A stretch of DNA of 64,000 bases from the NCBI GenBank assembly GCA_016792935.1, contig JAEUJS010000570.1, positions 1-64,000 of the forward strand, given 5' to 3'. Shown in pieces: positions 27,042-35,283 of the stretch. The stretch comes from Archangium sp. (GTDB taxonomy: Bacteria > Myxococcota > Myxococcia > Myxococcales > Myxococcaceae). A program made the position numbers and the translations under genes. Below the pieces are notes generated by a model. It was not told where the DNA came from. It made no database searches and worked only from the letters and a program-made list of their open reading frames with translations. Position 1 is the first letter of the stretch; the number at the start of each line of letters is the position of its first letter.

Positions 27042-28121
27042 GTGATGCTCCCGACCCTGGTCCTCGTGGCGGCGTTGTCTGCGGGTGGTGGCGATGCGCC
27101 GGAACAGCCGAGCGCTGATCAATCGACGGAAGCGAAGGAAGCGAAGCTCACGCCCGCGAAGCCCCCTGCGTTGCCCAACGACGACGCGGTGAAGTTCGAC
27201 GAGCTGCCCGACACCTCGCCACGCGTGGGAGACGACGCGCGCGTGCAACGTTTCCTCGGAGCCTTCGCCGGCGGACTCGTCGGCCTCGGAGCGACGCTGG
27301 CGCTGATTCCGCTCGCCGATTCCGCGAGCCCGTGCCCAACGTGTCTCAACGGGTGGCACGTCGTGCTCGGAGCGGCCGCTCCCGTCGTGTCGCTCACCGC
27401 CGCGTGGGCCACGTTCACGTTGCTCGGAGGAGACGCGGGCATCCTCACGCCGGTCGTCGCGTACATCCCCGCGGTGCTCGCCGGCCTGTTGATCGCGAAC
27501 ATCGCCAAGGAGCTCGACGCCAACACCGTCACCGCGCAGCTCCCATTCCTCGCAGCGGCAGGATTCTTCCTCGCAGGAGGCGCAGCCATCGCGCTCGATT
27601 CCCGTTCGCGACAGCTCGCAGGGCTCGGAAGCGGAAAGACCTGGGGCGGAGCGGATGCCGGTCGCGTCGCCGTCAACACGCTGGTGAGCGCGACCACCAC
27701 CGCGGTGAGCGCGCTGCTCTCGGTGTTGGGCGGTGTGCTGAATCCGTTCTTCGGAATCGCGCTCGGCGTGCTGCAGAGCGTCGGTGTGGCAGCGGCCACG
27801 TGGGGCGTGCATCGCTCGATGAAGGGCAAGGGCACGCTCGGCGCGGCGCTCGCAGGGATGGGCGTCGGAGGCGCGGTCACCTTCGCGGCGGTCGGGCTCT
27901 ACGCGCTGTCGCAGTCGTCGTTCTCGTCGTTCAACGCGCTGCGCAGCACGAGCGGCGGAGTGCTCACCGTGCAGCTGGGCATCATGGCGGCGTTGTTCGC
28001 TCCCACGCTCGCGCTGGAGTTCTCGCACTCGTTGGAGATTGAAGCGGCGATGCCGAAGTTCTCGGTGGGTGCGGCTCCGATGCGTGACGGCGGCATGATT
28101 TCGGCGGGGATGCGGTTTTGA
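27042..28121 (+). CDS. Multi-spanning membrane protein with signal sequence
   Basis: The protein has 359 residues. A short signal (MMLPTLVLVAALSAGGG) and a polar, acidic linker of about 50 residues are followed by about eight hydrophobic segments rich in Gly and Ala. No transporter motif was recognised. The start GTG 27042 is supported by AGTAAGG 9 bases upstream; ATG 27045 is the next codon and equally possible. The stop overlaps the TTG start of the secreted protease gene (TTGA), so the two are co-translated. Confidence 0.75.
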   Translation: MMLPTLVLVAALSAGGGDAPEQPSADQSTEAKEAKLTPAKPPALPNDDAVKFDELPDTSPRVGDDARVQRFLGAFAGGLVGLGATLALIPLADSASPCPTCLNGWHVVLGAAAPVVSLTAAWATFTLLGGDAGILTPVVAYIPAVLAGLLIANIAKELDANTVTAQLPFLAAAGFFLAGGAAIALDSRSRQLAGLGSGKTWGGADAGRVAVNTLVSATTTAVSALLSVLGGVLNPFFGIALGVLQSVGVAAATWGVHRSMKGKGTLGAALAGMGVGGAVTFAAVGLYALSQSSFSSFNALRSTSGGVLTVQLGIMAALFAPTLALEFSHSLEIEAAMPKFSVGAAPMRDGGMISAGMRF

Positions 28122-29461
28122 TTTCGACGCTGCTCGTCGCACAGCTCGCGCTCGCGCAGGTCGGCGTCATCGAGGGAGAGGTGGTCGTCGTTCCGGATCC
28201 ATCCGGCCAGGGCCACACCACCAACAACCTCATCGCGGGACTCGGCTCGACGTTGTGCGCGTACGCGTCGAAGGGCGTGTACTCGGTGAAGCCCGACGTG
28301 TTCGACGCCATCGTCGTCTTCACCACGCATCCGCTGAGTGGAATGGCGATTGGGAGTCCCGCGACGCCGAAGGGCACGGTGGTGCGCGCGGAATACACGA
28401 GCGGAGTGGTGTGGGGCTCTCCGCTCATCGTGTTGCAGCCGAGCGATTTCGGGAGTCCGCAGCGGTTGTTGCACTGCGCGTTCATGGGGCCGCTGCAGAA
28501 CCTGCCCGCGAACCCCGACGATGACTTTCTGCTGCCGGCTTTTCCAACGGGGACGATGCCGAGCGGCACGACCGGCATCGAGGTGCTGGGCCACGAGTTC
28601 GGTCATCACTGGATGGTGCTGTCCGCGTTCGACACCGGAAACGGACTGCTCGATGCGCTCCATCGGTCCGATGACCGCATGCCGTTGATGGGCATGCAGA
28701 TGAATCGCGTCTCAGCCGCCGGCGTGCACTACAGCCACCTCGCCGACACGCAGTCGGTGATGTACGGAAATTTCATCACGCCGCTCGGTGGAGGCATGTA
28801 CCGGCTCTCGGGTGGCGCGCGGAAATATGGCCCGATGGATCAGTACTTCATGGGGCTGCTTCCTCCCGCGATGACGCCGCCGATGCTGGTGCTCGATGAC
28901 GGCTCGGGCATGGGGCTCATCGGTACGCCGCTGCGTGCGGGTGAGACGGAGACCGTGAGTGCGCAGCGTGAAGTGCGTGTGAGCGTCGATGACTTCGTGC
29001 GGGCGCAGGGAGTGCGCATGCCGGCGTTCCCGAACACGAAGCGGTGCTTCCGTGTCGCGTTCGCGTTGGCGGTGCAGCAGGGGCAGACCGCGACGCCGCA
29101 GCAGATTGCGATGGTCGATGCGTATCGGCGGCGGTGGGAGCAGTGGTTCAAGTTCGCGACCGACCGGCGCGGGAGCAGCGTCACTTCGCTCGATGTCTTC
29201 GCTCCGTGTCCGGAGCCGGAGATTGATGCCGATGGTGGCGTCGTTCCGGAGGTCGATGCGGGCGTGTTGGACGGCGGCGAAGATGCGGGCTCAGTCGTCG
29301 AGATGGACTCGGGTGTGGTGCAGCCCTCGAGCGATGGCGGAGACGACGGTCGCATCGACACCGGGAAGATTCGGCCGGGCTGCGGGTGTGGTGCGAGCGA
29401 TGCGGTGTTGGCGCTCGCGCTGCTCGCGTTGTTGCGCCGACGAAAACTCCACTCGAACTGA
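28118..29461 (+). CDS. Secreted HExxH metalloprotease with MYXO-CTERM-like tail
   Basis: The protein has 447 residues. It starts at TTG 28118, overlapping the upstream stop by 4 bases, which fits coupling. A signal peptide (about 1-14) precedes a protease-like domain with LGHEFGHHWM, the zinc motif HEFGH. A Cys-containing segment, an Asp/Gly-rich linker (about 370-415) and then GCGCGASD, a membrane stretch and RRRK form a MYXO-CTERM-type sorting tail. The family tail directs proteins to the outer surface after cleavage at the Cys motif. The membrane protein upstream could take part in its export; that is inference. Confidence 0.85.
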   Translation: MISTLLVAQLALAQVGVIEGEVVVVPDPSGQGHTTNNLIAGLGSTLCAYASKGVYSVKPDVFDAIVVFTTHPLSGMAIGSPATPKGTVVRAEYTSGVVWGSPLIVLQPSDFGSPQRLLHCAFMGPLQNLPANPDDDFLLPAFPTGTMPSGTTGIEVLGHEFGHHWMVLSAFDTGNGLLDALHRSDDRMPLMGMQMNRVSAAGVHYSHLADTQSVMYGNFITPLGGGMYRLSGGARKYGPMDQYFMGLLPPAMTPPMLVLDDGSGMGLIGTPLRAGETETVSAQREVRVSVDDFVRAQGVRMPAFPNTKRCFRVAFALAVQQGQTATPQQIAMVDAYRRRWEQWFKFATDRRGSSVTSLDVFAPCPEPEIDADGGVVPEVDAGVLDGGEDAGSVVEMDSGVVQPSSDGGDDGRIDTGKIRPGCGCGASDAVLALALLALLRRRKLHSN

Positions 29462-29572
29462 TGCGCCGCATTGTTTCGCCTGCCGCATCGACCTGTGGGC
29501 GAGGCCGATTTGCGGGCTTCGTGGTTCACCTGACACGCGCGTCTTCTTCTCCGTGAGCTAGAACTCGCGGCC

Positions 29573-30937
29573 ATGCGCACGCTCACCCTCGCGATGACGT
29601 CGTTGCTCGCCGTTGGTTGTGCCGGAATTCCCCTCTACCCGTCGCGCCCCGGAGCCTCGACCGCTCCGCTCGTGCCCGACCCGTTGCCCGCGAAGCTCGT
29701 GGTGCACGTCGCCGCGACGAGCGAAGGCTTCAAGCACGCCCTCGATTCCACCGTGCCCGCGAGCGGCGAGTTGCAGTTCGACCTCCGCGGCCCGCGCCCG
29801 GTGAAGTGGACGCGCTCTCCGTTCACGCTGCGCTTCGCCGACGCGCGCGTCGAGGTGAAGACCGAGCTGAGCATCGAGATTGAGATGCCCATCATCGGGA
29901 AGCAGACGATTCCGATTCAGGCGTCCGTCGTCGGAGAGCCCGTCATCACCAGCGACTGGAAGTTCCGCATGCAGGGCGCGCACTCGAAGTTGGAATCGAA
30001 GGACATGCGCCTGCGCACGCTGCAGGGCCTCGCCGGCGCGCTCGAGACCGCCACCAAGATGACCGACGACTACCTCGAAGGCTTCTCGTGGGACCTCACG
30101 CCGCGCATCAAGGAGGCGTACGCCAAGGTGGCCGCGCCCATCACCTTCAAGGTCGGTGACGCCGACGCGTGCGCGACGCTCAAGGTGACGAGCATCGAAG
30201 CGGGCCCCACCGTCATCGCCGGCGGCTTCGAGAAGGACCTCGCGTTCGTCGTCGAGCCCTCGGTGATGTTGCCGTGTGGTGATGGACAGCTCGACCCGCA
30301 ACCGCCCCCGCTCTCGAACGTCGCCACGTTGCCCAGCGGGCCGTTCACCGTCGTGGTGCCCATCGCCGCCAAGTACGACGAGCTCGCGCGCGCGATGTCG
30401 GCTGCGTTCACCGACGGAAAGCTCCACTTCAGCAAGGACTACCCCGAGCTGTACCTCGCCAACCCTGAGGTCTACGCGTCACAGAAAGACGAGCTCGTGG
30501 TGAAGCTGCACCTGGCCGGGCCCATCAAGGCCGCGGGCATCTCGGCGACGCTCGACGGCGATTTGTATTTCGTCGGACATCCGGTGGTCGTCGACAACGA
30601 GCTGCGCATTCCCGACCTCGAGCCGAGCGTGGAGACGAAGAGCTTCCTCCTCGGACTCAAAGCGTCGCTCGACCACAACGGCATTCGCGACCAGGCCCGC
30701 GCTGCGTTGAAGTTGGACCTCGGTCAGCGCTTCGCGGCGGTGCGCCAGAAGCTCTCGAACGACGTCGGCTTCGGAGGTGACCTCGGTTGTCTCCGCGCGA
30801 ACGTGGCGAAGATTGAAGTCACCGGCGTGTACCCGCACGCGTCGTACCTGCGCGTGTACGTCTCGACGACGGCGCAGGCCGCGGTGTTGTTGCCGTGCCC
30901 GAATCCGCAGCAACTCCCGGTCGCGGTGAATCCATGA
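29573..30937 (+). CDS. Lipoprotein of DUF4403-like type
   Basis: The protein has 454 residues. The lipobox LLAVGC gives a lipidated Cys 16. The rest is beta-rich, with two similar halves that each contain FxVxxxP strands, an amphipathic PRIKEAYAKV helix and LxGxLxxxG turns. This is the layout of DUF4403, which is thought to form lipid-binding-like tubular folds; I assign it by pattern, not by search. The stop overlaps the start of the TPP-enzyme gene (ATGA at 30934-30937), a surprising pairing of an envelope lipoprotein with cytoplasmic enzymes. Confidence 0.7.
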   Translation: MRTLTLAMTSLLAVGCAGIPLYPSRPGASTAPLVPDPLPAKLVVHVAATSEGFKHALDSTVPASGELQFDLRGPRPVKWTRSPFTLRFADARVEVKTELSIEIEMPIIGKQTIPIQASVVGEPVITSDWKFRMQGAHSKLESKDMRLRTLQGLAGALETATKMTDDYLEGFSWDLTPRIKEAYAKVAAPITFKVGDADACATLKVTSIEAGPTVIAGGFEKDLAFVVEPSVMLPCGDGQLDPQPPPLSNVATLPSGPFTVVVPIAAKYDELARAMSAAFTDGKLHFSKDYPELYLANPEVYASQKDELVVKLHLAGPIKAAGISATLDGDLYFVGHPVVVDNELRIPDLEPSVETKSFLLGLKASLDHNGIRDQARAALKLDLGQRFAAVRQKLSNDVGFGGDLGCLRANVAKIEVTGVYPHASYLRVYVSTTAQAAVLLPCPNPQQLPVAVNP

Positions 30938-32568
30938 ACGGCGCGCAGCTCTTCGTCGCTGCGCTCGAGAATGAAGGAGTGGATCGCATCTTCGCGCTGC
31001 CCGGCGAAGAGAACCTCGATCTGCTCGAAGCACTGCGCACGTCGAAGATTCAGCTCATCCTCGTTCGTCACGAGCAGGCCGCGGCGTTCATGGCGGCGAC
31101 CTACGGACGCCTCACCGGAAAACCCGGAGTGTGTCTCTCGACGCTCGGCCCGGGCGCGTTGAACCTCGCGACGGGCGCGGCGTACGCGCTCCTCGGAGCG
31201 ATGCCGATGGTGATGATTACCGGCCAGAAGGGAATCCTCTCGAGCCGGCAAGCGCGTTTCCAAATCGTCGACACCATCGCGGCGATGAAGCCGCTGACGA
31301 AGTTGTCGCAGCAGGTCGTGTCGGGCGCGCTCGTTCCCACGCTGGTGCGCGAGGCGTTCCGCGTGGCGACGACCGAACGGCCTGGACCGGTGCATCTCGA
31401 ACTGCCGGAAGACATCGCGGGAGCACAGTGTGAAGCGTCTCCGCTGATTCCGGCTTCCGAAGCCGCGTTGCCTGCTCCGAGCGAATCGGCGTTGGAGCGC
31501 GCGGCGGTGCTGATTCAGAACGCGAAAAAGCCGCTGCTGATGTTCGGCGCGGCGGCGTCACGCCCACGCAGCACCGAAGCGCTGACGAAGTTCGTCCAGC
31601 GCACGCGCATTCCGTTCTTCACCACGCAGATGGGCAAGGGCACCGTCGCTGGAGCGAGCGAGCTCTACCTCGGCACCGCCGCGCTCTCGGAGCGTGACTA
31701 CGTACACAACGCCATCGAGCGCGCGGACGTCATCGTCACCATCGGTCACGACACCGCCGAGAAGCCGCCGTTCTTGATGGGGCCGAGCGGGCCGCAGGTG
31801 ATTCACGTCGGCTATCTCCCGGCGCACGTCGAGCAGGTCTATTTCCCGCAGACCGAAGTCATCGGTGACGTCAGCACCTCGCTCAAGCTGCTCGGTGACC
31901 GCCTCGAAGGAAGAGTGCCGAACGCTGGAGCGCTCACTTCGTTGCAGAAGGGAATTCTCGAGCGCATCGGCGCGCGCGCGACGGAAGAGCGCTTCACGCC
32001 GCAGCGACTGGTGCACGACATCCGCGCGGTGATGCCCGAGGACGGAGTGCTCGCCCTCGACAACGGCATGTACAAAATCTGGTTCGCGCGGAACTACCGA
32101 ACGCGCATGGCGAACACGCTCTTGCTCGACAACGCGCTGGCCACGATGGGCGCCGGGCTGCCTTCAGCGATGACGGTGTCGATGCTGCACCCGAAGCGGC
32201 GCGTGATGGCGGTGTGCGGTGACGGCGGCTTCATGATGAACAGCCAGGAGCTCGAGACCGCGGTGCGCCTGAAGCTGAACGTCGTGGTGCTGGTGCTCGA
32301 AGACCACGCGTACGGAATGATTCGGTGGAAGCAGGCGGTCGACCACTTCCCTGATTTCGGGATGACGTTCAGCAACCCCGATTTCGTGAAGTACGCCGAG
32401 GCGTACGGAGCGAAGGGGCATCGCGTCGCCGCCATCGGCGATTTCAAGCCGACGCTCGAGCGCGCGTTCACCGAGGGCGGCGTGCACCTCGTGGTGGTGC
32501 CCATCGACTACTCAGAGAACACGCGCGTGCTGGTGGATGAGTTGAAGCAGCGACTCCCAGTCGAGTGA
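30934..32568 (+). CDS. Acetolactate-synthase-type TPP-dependent enzyme
   Basis: The product has 544 residues and the three-domain layout of the large subunits of acetolactate synthase. The catalytic Glu lies in RHEQAAAFMA, the FAD/regulatory middle domain spans about 185-345, and the TPP motif GDGGFMMNSQELETAVRLKL runs from about residue 429. The family condenses or decarboxylates 2-oxo acids. I chose ATG 30934 because it forms ATGA with the previous stop; the longer frame has no support. No small regulatory subunit gene follows. Instead an aldehyde dehydrogenase gene begins 10 bases downstream, so the true role may be to make an aldehyde from a 2-oxo acid. Confidence 0.9.
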   Translation: MNGAQLFVAALENEGVDRIFALPGEENLDLLEALRTSKIQLILVRHEQAAAFMAATYGRLTGKPGVCLSTLGPGALNLATGAAYALLGAMPMVMITGQKGILSSRQARFQIVDTIAAMKPLTKLSQQVVSGALVPTLVREAFRVATTERPGPVHLELPEDIAGAQCEASPLIPASEAALPAPSESALERAAVLIQNAKKPLLMFGAAASRPRSTEALTKFVQRTRIPFFTTQMGKGTVAGASELYLGTAALSERDYVHNAIERADVIVTIGHDTAEKPPFLMGPSGPQVIHVGYLPAHVEQVYFPQTEVIGDVSTSLKLLGDRLEGRVPNAGALTSLQKGILERIGARATEERFTPQRLVHDIRAVMPEDGVLALDNGMYKIWFARNYRTRMANTLLLDNALATMGAGLPSAMTVSMLHPKRRVMAVCGDGGFMMNSQELETAVRLKLNVVVLVLEDHAYGMIRWKQAVDHFPDFGMTFSNPDFVKYAEAYGAKGHRVAAIGDFKPTLERAFTEGGVHLVVVPIDYSENTRVLVDELKQRLPVE

Positions 32569-32578
32569 GGGGCCGACC

Positions 32579-33973
32579 ATGACGACGAAGCTCGAAGTGT
32601 TTCAGGCGTTCGATCGAGCGCCCATCGAAGCCGTGCCGATGGATGACGTGAATGCGCTGGAAGCGAAGCTCGCGCGTGCGTCGAAAGCGTTCCGTCAGCG
32701 CGATGGCTGGCTGAAGACACATCAACGCTCAGCGGTGCTGCTCAAGACCGCGCAGCTGCTCTCGGAAAAGCAGGAACACTTCACGCGCCTCATCGCTCGC
32801 GAAGGCGGCAAGCCGTGGACCGACGCAGCCGTCGAAGTCGTGCGCGCCATCGACGGACTCCGAAACGCGGCGGATGAACTGCGCAACTTCGCGGGCCGCG
32901 AAATCCCGATGGGGCTGACGCCGGCGAGCGATGGACGCTGGGCCTTCACCACGAAAGAGCCCATCGGCGTCGTCGCTGCGATTTCAGCCTTCAACCATCC
33001 GCTGAATCTCATCGTGCATCAGGTCGCTCCGGCGGTTGCGGTTGGAGCGCCGGTCATCATCAAGCCGTCGGCGATGACGCCGCTCTCGTGTCTCGGACTC
33101 GTCGGGCTTCTGAAGGAGGCCGGTCTCGATGAGCCGTGGTGCCAGACGTTCATCACCGACGACAACGGCCTCGCGGAGAAGTTGGCGACCGATACGCGCG
33201 TGGCGTTCTTGAGCTTCATCGGCTCGGCGAAGGTCGGCTGGTATCTGCGGAGCAAATTGCCTCCGGGCACGCGTTGCGCGCTCGAACACGGTGGCGCTGC
33301 GCCCGTCATCATCGACCGCAGCGCTCGTCTGGAGCGTGTCATCGAGCCGCTGACGAAGGGCGGCTACTACCACGCGGGTCAGGTGTGCGTTTCCGTGCAG
33401 CGCATCTACGTGCACGACGCGGTGCTCGAAGAGTTCGTGTCTCGGTTCTCAGAGCGTGTCGCGAAGCTGCGCGTGGGAGATCCGGTGAAGGCCGAGACGG
33501 AAGTCGGTCCGCTGATTCTTCCGCGCGAAGTGACGCGCGTGCAGTCGTGGGTCGACGAGGCGGCGAAGGCCGGAGCGCGCGTCATCGGAGGCGGCGGGGT
33601 CTCGCAGACGACGCTGACGCCGAGCATCGTGGTGAAGCCTCCACTCGACGCGAAGTTGTCGACGCTCGAGGTGTTCGGCCCGACGACGTGCGTGTACGGC
33701 TTCAGCCACATCGACGAGGCCATCGAGCGCGCGAACTCATTGCCGTTCGCGTTCCAGGCGAGCGTGTTCAGCGCGGAGATTTCTCCCGCGTTGCGTGCGG
33801 CGCAGCGGCTCGACGCGTCGAGTGTGATGGTGAACGACCACACCGCCTTCCGCACCGATTGGATGCCGTTCGCCGGGCGGAGGCAGTCGGGCTACGGCAT
33901 TGGCGGCATCCCGTTCACGATGCACGAGCTCGCGCACGAGAAGATGATCGTCCTCAAGCACGACGCGATGTGA
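32579..33973 (+). CDS. NAD(P)-dependent aldehyde dehydrogenase
   Basis: The enzyme has 464 residues. ALDH motifs are present: FNHPLN, the cofactor loop FIGSAKVG, the general-base Glu in ALEHGGAAP (a variation of LELGG), the catalytic Cys in HAGQVCVSVQR, and EVFGPT. It oxidises an aldehyde to an acid through a thiohemiacetal in the cytoplasm. It starts at ATG 32579, 10 bases after the TPP-enzyme gene, so both are probably one transcript and consecutive steps. The usual substrate of such pairs is not fixed by sequence. Confidence 0.93.
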   Translation: MTTKLEVFQAFDRAPIEAVPMDDVNALEAKLARASKAFRQRDGWLKTHQRSAVLLKTAQLLSEKQEHFTRLIAREGGKPWTDAAVEVVRAIDGLRNAADELRNFAGREIPMGLTPASDGRWAFTTKEPIGVVAAISAFNHPLNLIVHQVAPAVAVGAPVIIKPSAMTPLSCLGLVGLLKEAGLDEPWCQTFITDDNGLAEKLATDTRVAFLSFIGSAKVGWYLRSKLPPGTRCALEHGGAAPVIIDRSARLERVIEPLTKGGYYHAGQVCVSVQRIYVHDAVLEEFVSRFSERVAKLRVGDPVKAETEVGPLILPREVTRVQSWVDEAAKAGARVIGGGGVSQTTLTPSIVVKPPLDAKLSTLEVFGPTTCVYGFSHIDEAIERANSLPFAFQASVFSAEISPALRAAQRLDASSVMVNDHTAFRTDWMPFAGRRQSGYGIGGIPFTMHELAHEKMIVLKHDAM

Positions 33974-33980
33974 CCTGCGC

Positions 33981-34598
33981 TCAGTAGAAATTCTCGCGAC
34001 GCGCGTAGCGGGCTGCGCGTTCGCGGTCGTGTTCTTCCGCGTCATCGATGGCGCACAGCTCGCGCAGAATTTCGCCGTTGGTCGGCAGCTCGGCTCGCGT
34101 GATGAAGCGCTCCGGCTTCCAGAACTCGCTGCGGATGAAGGCCTTGCTGCAGTGGGTGAAGCACTCGCGGATCTCGACGTGGATGCCGAGCTTCGGCGTC
34201 TTGCCCTCCACCGCACACGGAGCGAGCAGCGACTGATCAGTCGTCAACGTCGCGCGTCCGTTCACGCGGAAGGTGTCTTCGATTCCGGGGATGAAGAAGA
34301 GCAGCCCCACGTTGGGGTTCGCGAGGATGTTGCGGAGCGAGTCGGCGATCTTGTTGCCCGGCCGCTCTGGGACGAGGAGCGTCGCGTCGTCGAGAATGCG
34401 CACGAAGCCGCGCGGGTCTCCGCGTGGTGAAACGTCGCAGGTGCCGTCGGTGCTGCTCGTCGCGAGACACAAGAACGGTGAGCGCTCGATGAACTGGCGC
34501 GTGAGCGCATTCAGCTTCGTCGTGACCTTCGACTTCACCAGCGGCGTCGCTTCGCCTCCGATGACTGCACGGAGCTCGGCTTCAGTCGTGATGCGCAT
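33981..34598 (-). CDS. PPOX-type FMN-dependent flavoprotein
   Basis: The protein has 205 residues. I chose ATG 34598 because the family begins with a helix such as MRITTEAELRAVIG; the longer frame adds 11 residues. The split-barrel pattern of pyridoxamine-phosphate-oxidase-like proteins is visible (FLCLATSSTDGTCDVSPRGDP near residue 45, VPERPGNKIADSLRNI, and GLLFFIPG). The Asp-x-Ser-Pro-Arg-Gly-Asp motif is typical of the MSMEG_1061-like subgroup. It likely binds FMN or F420 and reduces small molecules. It ends 7 bases from the convergent dehydrogenase gene. Confidence 0.88.
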   Translation of the reverse strand: MRITTEAELRAVIGGEATPLVKSKVTTKLNALTRQFIERSPFLCLATSSTDGTCDVSPRGDPRGFVRILDDATLLVPERPGNKIADSLRNILANPNVGLLFFIPGIEDTFRVNGRATLTTDQSLLAPCAVEGKTPKLGIHVEIRECFTHCSKAFIRSEFWKPERFITRAELPTNGEILRELCAIDDAEEHDRERAARYARRENFY

Positions 34599-34662
34599 GG
34601 TGCGCACGATGCCGCGTCTGCTCTGCGGCACGAAGTCGCTGCATCAGCGTTGCTTCTGAGCC

Positions 34663-35256
34663 TCAGCTCAAGTGCCGGATGATCAGCTTCGTCATCTCGA
34701 ACATGTTGATTTGCGCCTTGTCGCCGAAGACGCCTTTGAGCGTGGCGTCGACGTTGATCATCCGACGGTTCTCCGCGTCCTGCAGCTTGTGCTTTGCGAT
34801 GTATTGCCAGACACGCTTGATGACTTCGACGCGATTGATCGGTTCGCTTCCGACGACCGCTGCAAGCTGAGGTGACGGCGTCATCTTCTGCATGAATGCA
34901 GCCGCCGCCTTCGAGCGCGACCCGCCCTCATCCGAGTCGTCGTCGTCCGCGTCATCTTCGTCCGCGTCATCTTCGTCCGCGTCATCTTCGTCCGAGTCAT
35001 CTTCGTCCGAGTCGTCGTCGTCCGAGTCGTCGTCGTCCGAGTCGTCGTCGTCCGAGTCGTCGTCGTCCGAGTCATCGTCGTCCTCGTCGCGGTCTTCCTC
35101 TTCACTTGCGAGCGGCGCGGCCGGCTTCGCGGCGACTGGCACTACGGCGATCGGAGAACTCGGAAGCACCGAGCCCGGATACGGAATCAACACGCTCGGG
35201 CCGGCAGCATCGGACGGCACCACATCGAGTTCGGACTCGTTGCGCTTCGTCGCCAT
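34663..35256 (-). CDS. SWIB-domain protein with acidic repeat region
   Basis: The protein has 197 residues. The C-terminal part (about 122-197) is a SWIB/MDM2-type domain with LAAVVG, INRVEVIKRVWQYIAKHKLQD and MFEMTKLIIRHL. In the middle (about 50-110) is a run of tandem Asp/Glu/Ser pentads (DDDDS, DEDDA) with hardly any positive charge. The first 48 residues are Pro/Ala-rich. In eukaryotes SWIB domains belong to chromatin remodelling complexes; bacterial SWIB proteins are thought to act on DNA topology. The acidic tract recalls DNA-mimic or histone-chaperone segments. It follows the TolC-type gene by 27 bases. Confidence 0.88.
   Translation of the reverse strand: MATKRNESELDVVPSDAAGPSVLIPYPGSVLPSSPIAVVPVAAKPAAPLASEEEDRDEDDDDSDDDDSDDDDSDDDDSDDDDSDEDDSDEDDADEDDADEDDADDDDSDEGGSRSKAAAAFMQKMTPSPQLAAVVGSEPINRVEVIKRVWQYIAKHKLQDAENRRMINVDATLKGVFGDKAQINMFEMTKLIIRHLS
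34936..35085 (-). repeat. In-frame 15-base tandem repeat encoding acidic pentads
   Basis: About ten head-to-tail units of 15 bases differ mainly at GTCGTC/GTCATC and CGC/CGA positions. They encode D-D/E-D-D-S/A pentads. Because the unit is a multiple of three, copy number can change without frameshift. Confidence 0.8.
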
Positions 35257-35283
35257 GGCGACGTCCTACTCCGATCCGCGGGC

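Noticed and set aside
24707-27118. An 803-codon plus-strand open frame
   Set aside because: It overlaps the Ser/Thr kinase, the small gene at 26621 and the start of the membrane protein, and its residues are shadow-like; the kinase has all catalytic motifs.
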